DNA of 64,000 bases from Streptomyces sp. NRRL S-455 (GTDB lineage: Bacteria; Actinomycetota; Actinomycetes; Streptomycetales; Streptomycetaceae). Positions 8,889-16,426 of this stretch are shown here, one piece after another. The notes beneath the pieces were generated by a model. The model was not told the origin of the DNA, ran no database searches, and saw only the letters and a program-made list of their open reading frames with translations. A program made the translations under genes and the position numbers. Numbering within the stretch: position 1 is the first letter of the stretch; each line of letters opens with the position of its first letter. The stretch lies in NCBI RefSeq assembly GCF_000717875.1, contig NZ_JOCT01000029.1:31727-95726 (forward strand). Reading direction: 5' to 3'.

Positions 8889-9896
8889 CTACACGTCGGC
8901 GGACCCTCGCTGCCAGGGCGCCCCCGAGGACGCGCGGTGACCACCGCCGGGGGTGTAGACGTGGGTGGCCAGTGCCGTCTGGACGAGGTGGTCAGCGATG
9001 GCCCGTGAGATGACCATCCCGGTAGACGTTTCCACGAAGCCGAACTGGCCCGCCGGGTTCGCCTCCAGGAACCACCACGTGCCGCCCTGGTCGACGGCGA
9101 AGTCCAGGGCGGCGTACTCCAGCCCCAGCGTCTGCATGAGCTTCTGGACTTTCTGCGTCAGCGGCAGACTGGCACTCACAGCCTCGAAGCCCAGGTCGTT
9201 CTCCGGGGCCGCCCTCCAGTCGAACGCCCCGTCGGCGGTGACCTTGCACGGGAACATCCGGTCGCCGATCACCGTCAGCCGGATGTCGTGTGTCTTGTCC
9301 ACAGGCCGCTGGAGGTAACACATGGTCTGCCGCACGTGGTCGGCGCCGGCCAGGATCTCCTCGGGGGACACCAGCCGGGCCTGGACGAACCGGTCCGGGT
9401 GCGCGGTGAGGGTCTTGCACACCACCCTTCCGCCCTGTTCCGTGGCGAACGCGGCGGCCCGGTCGGGATCGTTGGTGAACAGTGCTGGAGGAGTCCGCAG
9501 GCCGAGAGACGAGGCGAGATGCAGTTGTCGTGGGCCGGGCCGGGCAGCCTGCGCCCGGAGCGGGTGGTTCACCCACAACGTCCCGTCAAGGCCGTACAGG
9601 AAGTCCTCCAGGATGGCTCGGGACTCCCGCTGTCCCCACCCACCGGGCAGGCCAGGGTGCCACCAGAAGACGGAGACAACCGACTGCGAGAGCGTGGAGC
9701 GGTGGTCGTCTTCGATGGTGAACCGTAACGGCTCCCCGTCCGAGACGCCGGTCATCCGCAACGCCCCCGGGCGCGCGAGGTCGGCGGGGTCGATGCGGTG
9801 GATGGCGACCCCACGCGCCTGAATCTGCCGTATCACGAGGTCAGCCCCGAGATCGTCAGGTGCGGTGACGACAAGCACGGTGGGTGGGAGCGGCAT
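8889..9896 (-). CDS. ATP-grasp ribosomal-peptide ligase (graspetide-type maturase)
   Basis: The 335-residue protein starts at ATG 9896, whose ATGA overlaps the stop of the precursor gene, so the two are translationally coupled. It has an N-terminal sensor-like domain (VLVVTAPDDLGADLVI), then ATP-grasp features: GGRVVCKTL, DIRLTVIGD, YAALDFAVDQGG and WFLEANPAGQFGF with the metal-binding E-x-N. This layout matches ATP-grasp peptide maturases that form side-chain ester or amide crosslinks in graspetides, the family typified by Streptomyces SAV_5884. The likely substrate is the adjacent 90-residue peptide. A promoter and a terminator flank the pair as one mobile cassette. Confidence 0.8.
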   Translation of the reverse strand: MPLPPTVLVVTAPDDLGADLVIRQIQARGVAIHRIDPADLARPGALRMTGVSDGEPLRFTIEDDHRSTLSQSVVSVFWWHPGLPGGWGQRESRAILEDFLYGLDGTLWVNHPLRAQAARPGPRQLHLASSLGLRTPPALFTNDPDRAAAFATEQGGRVVCKTLTAHPDRFVQARLVSPEEILAGADHVRQTMCYLQRPVDKTHDIRLTVIGDRMFPCKVTADGAFDWRAAPENDLGFEAVSASLPLTQKVQKLMQTLGLEYAALDFAVDQGGTWWFLEANPAGQFGFVETSTGMVISRAIADHLVQTALATHVYTPGGGHRASSGAPWQRGSADV

Positions 9897-10168
9897 CAGT
9901 CGTCGTCCTTCTTGTGCTCTTTGCTGTTGTGGGTCATGGTCGGCCCGAACAGGGCGTGCGGAACGTGGGCGAAGTCGTCGTCCTTCTTGAACCCCTTGTG
10001 GTTGTGGGTCATCGTCGTGGCCTGGACGTCGGCGACGTCGACCACGGCGTCCCCGTCCGAGGTCACGTTGAGCTGGCGGAGGCGGTCGAACGTGAACTCC
10101 GGGGTCCGGTCGACGGGCGGGGTCGGGACCTCGACGAGGAGTGCAAAGGGGGTACACGTGGCGGTCAC
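9896..10168 (-). CDS. Graspetide-like RiPP precursor with two C-terminal core repeats
   Basis: The GTG at 10168 has GAAGGA eight bases upstream; the frame is open further up but that part overlaps leader DNA. The 90-residue peptide begins MTATCTPFALLVEVP, resembling the TPFAL-type leader of ATP-grasp target peptides. It ends in two repeats, TTMTHNHKGFKKDDD and PTMTHNSKEHKKDDD, separated by a short linker. Each core offers Thr/Lys donors and a triple Asp acceptor, as expected for ester/amide macrocycles. It immediately precedes and overlaps the ATP-grasp ligase. No transporter or protease is visible nearby, so export is unexplained. Confidence 0.75.
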   Translation of the reverse strand: MTATCTPFALLVEVPTPPVDRTPEFTFDRLRQLNVTSDGDAVVDVADVQATTMTHNHKGFKKDDDFAHVPHALFGPTMTHNSKEHKKDDD

Positions 10169-10280
10169 GGTGCCATCCTTCGGTTGTGGGGCCGTGCTCT
10201 GACGGCCCGTTCCTGTGTTCCTGGTTCCTTGCTCTTGATCCGCGCCCTGGGAGACCAGCACCCGTAGTCGCCGATCATGG

Positions 10281-10314
10281 ATTAATTAAACCTTAGTTGT
10301 GTGACGCACGCAAC
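10281..10314 (-). promoter_or_regulatory. Palindrome-type promoter of the RiPP locus
   Basis: On the minus strand GGGTTG (TTG at 10314-10312) is followed after 17 bases by TTTAAT in AAGGTTTAATTAATCC. It lies upstream of the precursor gene, with repeated GGAAC purine boxes in the leader. Confidence 0.65.
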
Positions 10315-10329
10315 CCTCAGACACGACAA

Positions 10330-10357
10330 AACCCCGGAGCGTGAAGGCTCCGGGGTT
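10330..10357. terminator. Hairpin terminator after the GntR gene
   Basis: AACCCCGGAGC pairs with GCTCCGGGGTT across a six-base loop, downstream of the leftward GntR gene. Confidence 0.7.
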
Positions 10358-10371
10358 CAACCGCGCGGCAT

Positions 10372-11049
10372 TCAGGACAGAGTGAGCGGGTGGCCCGGCG
10401 CGTAGACGGCCTCACCGACACCGATCACCGTGTTGCCGGTGACGTAGACGCTGCGCACCGTCAGCACCCCCCGGTCGTTGTCCAGGCCGAACTCCGCACG
10501 CTCTTCGTCCGTGGTGGTGCGGACGTCCGCTGTCTTGGACGCCACGCGGACCTCGTTGCCGGAACGGTCCTGGTAGAGAGCCTGCCAGGTGGGATCGCAG
10601 GCCCGGGGTTCGTCGATCTCGGGGACGTACTCGGCAACGTCCACGCGCACCCACGACTGCGATGCCTGGACGACGTCGCCTCCTCGGGCCACGGTGCGCA
10701 CGCGGTTCACGCACTCGCCCTCCCCGAGGAGTTCGGCGACCCAGTCGGGCGCCTGCACCCGCTCGCTGCGCTTGTGGTTGATCGTCTCGCCGGCCTGCGT
10801 GATGCCCTGAATGCGCTTCTCGCCCACGATGAGCCGGCGCCGGTCAGCGACGAACACCCCACGCCCCTGCTGGGAGGTGACGTACCCCTCGGCCTTCAGC
10901 AGCGCGATGCCACGATAGACCGCATTGTCGCTGATCATGAACTGCTTCATCAGTGCTGCGGTGGGCGGCAGTTGGTCTCCCGGCTTCAGAGTTCCCAGGT
11001 CAATGCGTGCCCTCAGGTACGAGACCATGCGCGCGACGGTGCCAGCCAT
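10372..11049 (-). CDS. GntR-family (HutC/KorSA-like) transcriptional regulator
   Basis: I chose the ATG at 11049 (MAGTVARMVSYLRARID) because GAGGAG lies six bases upstream; an earlier ATG at 11094 has no SD. The 225-residue protein has an N-terminal GntR winged helix (PGDQLPPTAALMKQF, QGRGVFVADRR). A C-terminal UTRA-like effector domain follows (VNRVRTVARGGDVV and ending YVTGNTVIGVGEAVY). Regulators of this type repress transfer genes in Streptomyces plasmids and integrative elements. It is divergent from a small plus-strand gene, and the shared intergenic DNA holds TTCCT/AGGAA inverted repeats likely to be its operator. Confidence 0.8.
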   Translation of the reverse strand: MAGTVARMVSYLRARIDLGTLKPGDQLPPTAALMKQFMISDNAVYRGIALLKAEGYVTSQQGRGVFVADRRRLIVGEKRIQGITQAGETINHKRSERVQAPDWVAELLGEGECVNRVRTVARGGDVVQASQSWVRVDVAEYVPEIDEPRACDPTWQALYQDRSGNEVRVASKTADVRTTTDEERAEFGLDNDRGVLTVRSVYVTGNTVIGVGEAVYAPGHPLTLS

Positions 11050-11082
11050 CAGTTTCTCCTCGGGTCTTCCTATCGGATGTGG

Positions 11083-11133
11083 TTGACGGTACATCAGCTG
11101 TGCCTTAGCTTCCTAGGAGGGTTCCTGTAGGAA
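11083..11133. promoter_or_regulatory. Divergent promoter/operator region between gntR and the 11.2-kb gene
   Basis: On the plus strand TTGACG (11083-11088) lies 17 bases before TAGCTT (11106-11111). Two inverted repeats overlap or follow it: TTCCTAGGAG at 11110-11119 and TTCCTGTAGGAA at 11122-11133. This arrangement suggests autoregulation by the adjacent GntR protein. Confidence 0.5.
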
Positions 11134-11183
11134 GTCCCCCAGGGCATTCCCCTGAATTCGATAAATCACACACGGAGGACCGC

Positions 11184-11573
11184 ATGGCCGCCACCAGCAC
11201 TCTGTCCGACGTCAAGACGACCGCCCCGACTGCCCGTCGCGCGGCAGAGATCCACGCAGTGTGGATGGCCGACCCAGAGATGCCGGACGTGGCCGGGAGC
11301 ATGGCTGACGCCGTGCGTGTGCTGGCCGTACGGGCCGCCGTGCACGAGCGGACAGGCGACGCGCGGGCCGCCGCCCTGCCCGCTCCGGCGGCCGTGGAGC
11401 TGTCGGCGAGGGTGCTGGAGCGTCAGTTCCCCGAGCTGCGCTGGATCGCGGAGCGCACCGGGCACGTCCTGGTGCACGGGGCCGACGACGCCCGCTGGGC
11501 CCCCGGCGACTACACGCAGCAGGTGTACGTCGGTGCCTTCGGCGCGGTCGGCGGCCGACACTGGTCTGTGTGA
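11184..11573 (+). CDS. Hypothetical protein divergent from gntR (129 aa)
   Basis: GGAGG lies five bases before the ATG. The product is Ala-rich and soluble with no membrane segment and no recognised motif; its C-terminal half has an RWIAERTGHVLVHG segment. It is one of only two plus-strand genes in the left block, and it probably shares control with the GntR regulator. A long bidirectional terminator follows. Confidence 0.65.
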   Translation: MAATSTLSDVKTTAPTARRAAEIHAVWMADPEMPDVAGSMADAVRVLAVRAAVHERTGDARAAALPAPAAVELSARVLERQFPELRWIAERTGHVLVHGADDARWAPGDYTQQVYVGAFGAVGGRHWSV

Positions 11574-11581
11574 CGATTTCG

Positions 11582-11633
11582 GGCACGACGAAGCCCCGGG
11601 ACCTGTGGTGGAGTCCCGGGGCTTCGTCGTGCC
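11582..11633. terminator. Bidirectional terminator between convergent genes
   Basis: A 21-bp perfect stem (GGCACGACGAAGCCCCGGGAC and complement) with a ten-base loop separates the plus-strand 11.2-kb gene from the convergent minus-strand gene at 11.6 kb. Confidence 0.85.
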
Positions 11634-11638
11634 TGCGA

Positions 11639-11884
11639 TCAGTCGGAGAACCCAACGCCGAAAGGCATGGAGTCCGAGGGCAGCGCCCCGTCAGGTACCT
11701 CGGCGGTGAACGTCGCAGACGCCCCGTCCTCCGCGACCTCAACGGCGATGATCTTGCACCCACCCTCAATCGGCTGGCCCTCGATGTTCATCGGAACCGT
11801 CTTCCCGATTTGACTGTCAAAGACGTCCGGAGCGAAACGAGACCCCGGGTCGGCGGGCTGGCTGAACTGGACTTGTCGGCTCAC
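11639..11884 (-). CDS. Small hypothetical cassette protein (81 aa)
   Basis: The protein (MSRQVQFSQPADPGSRFAP at its start) is soluble and beta-rich, with one Cys and an acidic C-terminus. It has its own palindromic promoter element at 11907-11922 and ends at the bidirectional terminator. I do not recognise the family. Confidence 0.6.
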   Translation of the reverse strand: MSRQVQFSQPADPGSRFAPDVFDSQIGKTVPMNIEGQPIEGGCKIIAVEVAEDGASATFTAEVPDGALPSDSMPFGVGFSD

Positions 11885-11906
11885 GGGTACTCCCTGCTTA
11901 GACGGG

Positions 11907-11922
11907 TGACTTGATTAAACCA
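11907..11922 (-). promoter_or_regulatory. Palindrome-type promoter element, leftward
   Basis: The minus strand reads GGTTTAATCAAGTCACC upstream of the 81-residue gene. The TTG -35 box is not evident here, so this is a weaker member of the family. Confidence 0.45.
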
Positions 11923-11925
11923 GTG

Positions 11926-12441
11926 TCAGTGGGTGTTGCGGCCGGCCTCGGCGCAGGCGCCGCACGGGCGGCGGTGGCAGTCACCGCAGACGGCCGGCGG
12001 GTAGAAGCTGCGGGTCTCCTGACGCAGGTACCCGTTCTCGCAGGTGCAGGTGTGCACGCACGGAGCGGCCACGGCCTCCACCGGCCCGGCCGCCGGGATG
12101 ACGGCGATCATCTCGTCGGGGCGCACCGGGCAGTGCGGGTACAGCGTGATCCACGGGCCGTCGGCCCCGGCCGTCCACGCCTTGCAGCTCGGGCAGTCAA
12201 CCTCAAACGCGGCCGGCCGGGCAACGTAGGCGGCGTTCAGGTAGCTCACCCAGTTCAGACGGCTGCCGCGCCGCAGCGGCTGGTCCGCGTCCCCGACTAC
12301 GAGGTCTCCGGGCTGCACCTGGTCGGCGCGGACGATGGTCAGGCGGTCCAGGCTGTAGCCCTCGGGGAGGGGACGCAGGCCCCAGTCCTCATCGCGGACG
12401 CAGGCGACAGCGGGGGTCAGTTCGACGGCTACAGCGGTCAT
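11926..12441 (-). CDS. Cysteine-rich zinc-binding hypothetical protein
   Basis: The ATG at 12441 follows GAAAGAAGGAACCGACC. The 171-residue protein has a central CPSCKAW and a C-terminal cluster HTCTCENGYL ... CGDCHRRPCGAC, consistent with two zinc-binding modules. The N-terminal half contains [12 protein letters not shown], similar to small beta-barrel motifs. It is a single-gene cassette behind the 12482-12519 promoter. Confidence 0.65.
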   Translation of the reverse strand: MTAVAVELTPAVACVRDEDWGLRPLPEGYSLDRLTIVRADQVQPGDLVVGDADQPLRRGSRLNWVSYLNAAYVARPAAFEVDCPSCKAWTAGADGPWITLYPHCPVRPDEMIAVIPAAGPVEAVAAPCVHTCTCENGYLRQETRSFYPPAVCGDCHRRPCGACAEAGRNTH

Positions 12442-12481
12442 GGTCGGTTCCTTCTTTCCTTGGTCTGCCGGGCCCCTGCCC

Positions 12482-12519
12482 GATGACTTAATTAAATCAC
12501 AGTCCGGGCGGGGGTGCAA
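12482..12519 (-). promoter_or_regulatory. Palindrome-type promoter, leftward
   Basis: The minus strand carries TTGCAC (12519-12514), a 17-base spacer, then TTTAAT within GATTTAATTAAGTCATC. It serves the zinc-binding gene ending at 11926. Confidence 0.7.
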
Positions 12520-12537
12520 CCTCGCACGCAGTAGGGG

Positions 12538-12714
12538 TCAGAGTGCGTGCACTCGCATAACCAGAACCTTCGCGGGTGCCGGGTTCGCGGTAACCAGGTC
12601 GGCACGCACGCTTTCGTGGGCGTCGACCGGACCCTTCGCTCGAACCACCCGCTGCCCGGTGCACCGTTCTCCATTGGGGCCGAGGATCAGGTACTTCGTC
12701 AGGTAGTTCTTCAC
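12538..12714 (-). CDS. Small hypothetical protein (58 aa)
   Basis: The GTG at 12714 overlaps the preceding stop as GTGA, with GGGGGAGGAT upstream. The protein is basic (MKNYLTKYLILGPNGERC at its start) and ends VLVMRVHAL. It is the third gene of a coupled three-gene operon starting at 13510. Function unknown. Confidence 0.6.
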   Translation of the reverse strand: MKNYLTKYLILGPNGERCTGQRVVRAKGPVDAHESVRADLVTANPAPAKVLVMRVHAL

Positions 12715-13244
12715 AGATCCTCCCCCGCGCCCGGGTCGGTGATGGTGACGCCGTCCCGGACGCGGGACAGGACCCGGTCGTACTCGCAGCGGGGGTCGTC
12801 CCAACCGCCTCCGCCGCCGTCCAGCGTCAGCGTCTTGGCGTTGACCCTCTTCACCCGGTAGGTGTCTTGGCAGGTCTCGAACGTGCGCACCGTGACGATG
12901 TCGCCGACCCGGAAGTCCGCCCGCTCCCACGGCCGGGACCGGGTGGCCACCTTCTCGGCTATCGCGTCCTTGGCGTCCGCCTTGGCCTTGGCGTGCTTCG
13001 CGTTGGCCTGCGCCTGCTTCGCCTTGGTGTACGCGACCAGCGCGCGGTCGGACGCCGCGTCCGCACGGTCCTTGGTACGCCGGGCGGAGCGGTAGGAGTG
13101 GTGGCCGGCGAGCAGCGGCTGCCCGCCGGCGAACCGGCCGTACATGCCGTCCGCCCGCTCACGCATCCCCTCGGCCTTGGCCGTAAGCCGGTCGGCCTGT
13201 TCCTGGAGTCGGTCAGCCCGGCGGCGCTCGGGTGAGGCGCCCAT
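12711..13244 (-). CDS. DUF3560-like protein
   Basis: The 177-residue protein has an Arg/Ala-rich coiled-coil N-terminus (RRRADRLQEQADRLTAKAE) and the GGQPLLAGHHSYRSARR segment, typical of DUF3560-type proteins common on Streptomyces plasmids and phages. A C-terminal region (FRVGDIVTVRTFETC) looks like a small beta-barrel. It overlaps its neighbours by ATGA and GTGA junctions, so the three genes are co-translated. The biochemical role of this family is not established. Confidence 0.65.
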   Translation of the reverse strand: MGASPERRRADRLQEQADRLTAKAEGMRERADGMYGRFAGGQPLLAGHHSYRSARRTKDRADAASDRALVAYTKAKQAQANAKHAKAKADAKDAIAEKVATRSRPWERADFRVGDIVTVRTFETCQDTYRVKRVNAKTLTLDGGGGGWDDPRCEYDRVLSRVRDGVTITDPGAGEDL

Positions 13245-13510
13245 CAGACGGCCCGACGCTTCGGCGCTCGGCGGACGTTCTGGACGACGTAGTCCTCCGG
13301 GTTCTCGGAGTCGAGCGCCCAGGTCTGGCCGGTACGCTCCATCTCCGCACGATGCTTGGCGTTCTTCTCCTTGCGGAAGGCCACCGTCTCGGCGACCGCG
13401 ACCCGCACGGCCTCGTCCTTGTCCGCCGCCTGCACCACGCGGGTGCCGGCTCCGATCCGGCCGCCCTTCGGGTGGCGGATCTCGATCAGGACCCGGAAGG
13501 TCTCGCTCAT
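13244..13510 (-). CDS. Small hypothetical protein (88 aa)
   Basis: The ATG follows a GGAAAGAGGAACCC leader. The product begins MSETFRVLIEIRHPKGGR, is basic at its C-terminus (RRAPKRRAV) and contains ENPEDYVVQNV. It is the first gene of the three-gene operon ending at 12538, driven by the 13557-13593 promoter. No family recognised. Confidence 0.65.
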   Translation of the reverse strand: MSETFRVLIEIRHPKGGRIGAGTRVVQAADKDEAVRVAVAETVAFRKEKNAKHRAEMERTGQTWALDSENPEDYVVQNVRRAPKRRAV

Positions 13511-13556
13511 GCTGGGTTCCTCTTTCCTTGGTCTGTCGGGCCGTTCGTCCTGCCCG

Positions 13557-13593
13557 ATGACTTAATTAAATCATAGGTCTGTGAGGTGAACAA
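13557..13593 (-). promoter_or_regulatory. Palindrome-type promoter, leftward
   Basis: The minus strand has GGGTTGTTC, a 17-base spacer and TTTAAT within TATGATTTAATTAAGTCATC. It is one of the best matches to the family consensus. Confidence 0.75.
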
Positions 13594-13698
13594 CCCGGAG
13601 GATGCCACGGAACAGGGTTCCCGCAGAATCGCTCTAGGCGAAGCGCAAAACGTGTGTTTTGAGCACGCCCGAACCGGCCTCCGGATAGGCTCAGCGAT

Positions 13699-14784
13699 GT
13701 GACGATCATGACGGCGGCAGGGGCCGGCACGATCGCGGCCGACGGGAACGTGGCGCTGCGCACCGTGCTGGGCCTGCGCGAGAAACTGGGCACGGTCGCT
13801 CCGCGCGACCCGAAGAACCGCCGGCTCGGACCGCGCGTCCACCGGCTCGACCTCCTCCACGAGCTGTGCGCGCCGGAGACGTTCGAGCACGTCGTGGGGT
13901 GGCTGAACTCCGAACGGCTCACCAGCAACGGCACCCGGCGCGAGTACGCCGACGACGTCCGCCACTGGGCACGTGCTGCCCGGGAGCTGGTTGGCACCGA
14001 GCCCTTCTACCTCGGGGCGATCACCTCCGATGTGATCCCGGCGTGGCGCGCGTGGACCGGGGACATCGGGCTCGGGCCACGGCGGGTCAACCGCCTGGCT
14101 TCGTCGCTGACTTCGCTCATCGAGTACACCAAGTTCCGCACCCGGCTGGAGATCATCAACCCGATCACCAGGTACGACCGGCCGGTGATCGACCCGCACG
14201 ACGAGACGTCCATGACGCCGATCCTTGAAGTGCCGGAATTCCAGGCCGTGGTGGAGCAGGCGCAGACCCCACGTCAGGCCCTCGTGCCGGTGCTCATCTA
14301 CACCCTGGCCGGCCGTGTCTCGGAGTGCTGCGCGGCCGGCATGCACCACATGAAGCCGTCCGGCGGGGAGTGCAAGCTGGACCTGACCCGCAAGGGCGGC
14401 AAGGGCCGCGTGTTCACTCTCCCGCCGAAGCTGTGTGAACTCGGGGCCGTGTGCTGGCAGGGCCGGACCTCCGGGCCGCTGCTGCTCGATGACGACGACC
14501 GGCCGATGGACCGGCACGCGGTGGACCGGCTGTTGAACCGCCTCGGCCGCGCGGCCGGTGTGCTGCCGGGCCGGGACCTCACTCCGCATGTCCTGCGGGC
14601 CAGCAAGCTCACCCACATGTACGACCAGGGTGTGAAGCCCGACGACATCCGCCGGTTCGCCGACCACAGCCAGGTCGCCACGACCATGCGGTACATCAGG
14701 CGCCGGGACGATGAGGCGCTGAAGCGGACACACGCAGCGGCGGCCGTGAAGGTCTACGAGGGTTTGGTCGACCGGTTCTTGTGA
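13699..14784 (+). CDS. int: Tyrosine recombinase (integrase)
   Basis: The GTG at 13699 starts a 361-residue site-specific recombinase. Residues about 60-160 look like a SAM-like core-binding domain. The catalytic domain shows Arg206 in LAGRVSE, a Lys around 232-235 in RKGGKG, the HxxR box His297/Arg300 (PHVLRASKL), His323 in ADHSQVATTM, and the nucleophile Tyr332 in RYIRRR. It would integrate and, with an excisionase, excise the element. It lies against the direction of the surrounding genes and ends in its own terminator. I could not identify an attP core by eye. Confidence 0.9.
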   Translation: MTIMTAAGAGTIAADGNVALRTVLGLREKLGTVAPRDPKNRRLGPRVHRLDLLHELCAPETFEHVVGWLNSERLTSNGTRREYADDVRHWARAARELVGTEPFYLGAITSDVIPAWRAWTGDIGLGPRRVNRLASSLTSLIEYTKFRTRLEIINPITRYDRPVIDPHDETSMTPILEVPEFQAVVEQAQTPRQALVPVLIYTLAGRVSECCAAGMHHMKPSGGECKLDLTRKGGKGRVFTLPPKLCELGAVCWQGRTSGPLLLDDDDRPMDRHAVDRLLNRLGRAAGVLPGRDLTPHVLRASKLTHMYDQGVKPDDIRRFADHSQVATTMRYIRRRDDEALKRTHAAAAVKVYEGLVDRFL

Positions 14785-14792
14785 CACGACGA

Positions 14793-14820
14793 AGCCCCGG
14801 AGTCACGGGACTCCGGGGCT
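14793..14820. terminator. Hairpin terminator after integrase
   Basis: AGCCCCGGAGT pairs with ACTCCGGGGCT across a six-base loop just past the integrase stop; it may also serve the convergent small gene at 14839. Confidence 0.75.
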
Positions 14821-14838
14821 GGTCTACGGGTGTGAGTG

Positions 14839-15012
14839 TCAGTCCTCGTCACCGTCGCAGGTGTGTCCGTAGACGACTCGTCGGACGTCCGACTCGTTGG
14901 TGATCAGGTCGTACGCCATGCCGGAGCGCCAGCCGCACGGCGTGTGGGTCAGGTGGTGGAGAGACCACCAGCCGGACGCCTTGTCAGCTTCCCAGTCCGC
15001 AGGGAGTCGCAT
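14839..15012 (-). CDS. Small hypothetical protein (57 aa)
   Basis: The ATG at 15012 has AAGGAGGGAACTGACC upstream, a strong SD. The protein begins MRLPADWEADKASGWWSL and ends HTCDGDED. His and Cys residues (HHLTHTPCG, GHTC) could bind a metal. It is a single-gene cassette with its own palindromic promoter at 15042-15077. Confidence 0.6.
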   Translation of the reverse strand: MRLPADWEADKASGWWSLHHLTHTPCGWRSGMAYDLITNESDVRRVVYGHTCDGDED

Positions 15013-15041
15013 GGTCAGTTCCCTCCTTGGTCAGTGTTCCT

Positions 15042-15077
15042 GATTTGATTAAATCATACCCCGGCCCGGGCCGACAA
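15042..15077 (-). promoter_or_regulatory. Palindrome-type promoter, leftward
   Basis: The minus strand has GGGTTGTCG, an 18-base spacer and TTTAAT within TATGATTTAATCAAATCA. It drives the 57-residue gene. Confidence 0.7.
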
Positions 15078-15087
15078 CCCTTCCGCG

Positions 15088-15487
15088 TCATCTGCCAGGC
15101 GCGCTGAAGACGACCGTGCACCCGGCGGTGTCCAGTGCGGCGCCGATCTGGTCCCGCTCGGCGGCCGTCAGCGGGCGAGTGCTGTCCCACTCATTGCGCG
15201 GGTCCCAGCCGAATAGGGCGATGGGGTCCTCGCGTCTCGGGCGCCGCCTCGACAGGGACGCCAGCGACTCGGGCCAGGACTGCGGCGGCGTACGGGTTCG
15301 GCGCGTAGACGCCGGGGAGGATCAGCGCGCAGTCGGACATGGCGATGCGCAGGCGCGAGCCGTCGGTGAGGAACGCACGACCGACGCCGTGCGGGCCCAG
15401 GGCTTTCTCCGCCGTGGCGATCCGGTCACCCCACTCCGCGCGGCCGTCGGGGTGGATCAGGACGTAGACGGGTTCCGTGGTCGTCAT
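15088..15487 (-). pseudogene. Frameshifted hypothetical gene (or programmed +1 frameshift)
   Basis: The ATG at 15487 opens a frame (MTTTEPVYVLIHPDGRAEW at its start) that ends at 15191 with an odd tail. Skipping one C in the CCCC run at 15223-15226 joins it to a second open frame that ends at 15088. That frame reads sensibly: IALFGWDPRNEWD, RPLTAAERDQIGAALDTAGC. The spliced product would be about 132 residues. This could be a single-base insertion, a sequencing error, or a programmed slip at CCC.CAU. The N-terminal half resembles small phage proteins of unknown function. Confidence 0.55.
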
Positions 15488-15524
15488 GGTCCGCACGCTA
15501 CCGTGACGCACTGACAGCGGGCGG

Positions 15525-16133
15525 TCACTTGAGCAATTGAGCCACGATCGGGCCGGCGGCATCGTTGACGTGCTGCGCGACGACGGCAACCGTCAGCATG
15601 GCCTCGGTGACCAGCGTCGGCCCCTCGTATGCAGTAGGGGTCACCAGGCCAGACCACTCACGTCCGGAAACGCGGACGACGGCCGATGCGAGAACTGCGG
15701 GCCGCTTGGTGTCGTCGGGCTCCCGTACACCGGGGTACTCGCCGCTGTCGCCCCAGCCTCGGTCCTCAGTCCAGTCCTGCCAGGAGTGCGGGAACCGCTT
15801 CGCTCCACCGCCGATCTGGTGGTGATCGAGGGGTATGCGGATCTCGGCATACAGGCCGTGGTCGTCCTCGTCGCGGTGCAGCGAGATGCCGCGAAGGTCC
15901 GGGCGGGTCCGCACGTACCCCGGGGCCATGATGGGCCCAGAGGCCACTGTCCAGGCGTGCACTGCGAACTCTGCCGGGTCATCGACCGGGGCAGGTTCGT
16001 CGGTCCAACTGCTCCGGAACAGCCCGTTGTTCAGGCGCAGGTATTCCGCGTACCGGGAGTACCCGTTGCTGGCGTGCTCCCGGTCGTAGACGTCGTCGAC
16101 AGCGGCCAGTGTCGTCTCGTTCCAGGAGGTCAT
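15525..16133 (-). CDS. Hypothetical protein (202 aa)
   Basis: GGGAGG precedes the ATG by eight bases. The protein is soluble and aromatic-rich, with SWTDEPAPVDD, GYVRTRPDLRGISLHRDEDD and KRFPHSWQDWTEDRG. The C-terminal 30 residues are hydrophobic and helical. It follows the 83-residue gene with an ATGA overlap and lies in the block that also holds the holin. I do not recognise a family. Confidence 0.6.
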   Translation of the reverse strand: MTSWNETTLAAVDDVYDREHASNGYSRYAEYLRLNNGLFRSSWTDEPAPVDDPAEFAVHAWTVASGPIMAPGYVRTRPDLRGISLHRDEDDHGLYAEIRIPLDHHQIGGGAKRFPHSWQDWTEDRGWGDSGEYPGVREPDDTKRPAVLASAVVRVSGREWSGLVTPTAYEGPTLVTEAMLTVAVVAQHVNDAAGPIVAQLLK

Positions 16134-16381
16134 CGCCGGGCCTCCCGCGCACCGACCTGGACACCGTCCAGAAAGGCGTACGCGTTGGCGAGGCTCATGG
16201 GCGTCAGCCCACTGCTTCCGACATGGACCGCGTACTGGCCTTCTTCCAGGTCACTCACGTAGATGCGCAGCCCGGTCTCCGCAGCAACGACACCGGCGGA
16301 CCATTCGAGCTGCACGTGAGGCGGCCAGCTCTCGTTGTACGGGGGCTCGTGGCTGCCGTCAGGGTTCCTCGTAACGTTCAC
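16130..16381 (-). CDS. Small hypothetical protein (83 aa)
   Basis: The frame starts at GTG 16381 without a clear SD and overlaps the next gene by ATGA. The product contains PPHVQLEWSAGVVAAETGLRI-like and DLEEGQYAVHVGSSG segments, suggesting a small beta-rich fold. No family recognised. Confidence 0.5.
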   Translation of the reverse strand: MNVTRNPDGSHEPPYNESWPPHVQLEWSAGVVAAETGLRIYVSDLEEGQYAVHVGSSGLTPMSLANAYAFLDGVQVGAREARR

Positions 16382-16426
16382 GGTCGCAGGCTATCGCCCA
16401 GCAGCAGTCGTCCGGGGCGGTTCCGG

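Noticed and set aside
10372..11049. GntR protein as repressor of the GATTTAATTAAATC regulon
   Set aside because: Its own promoter lacks that palindrome and GntR operators usually have a different form; left open for testing only.
13575..14838. attP site near integrase
   Set aside because: No core repeat, tRNA end or arm-site pattern could be identified by eye on either side of the gene.
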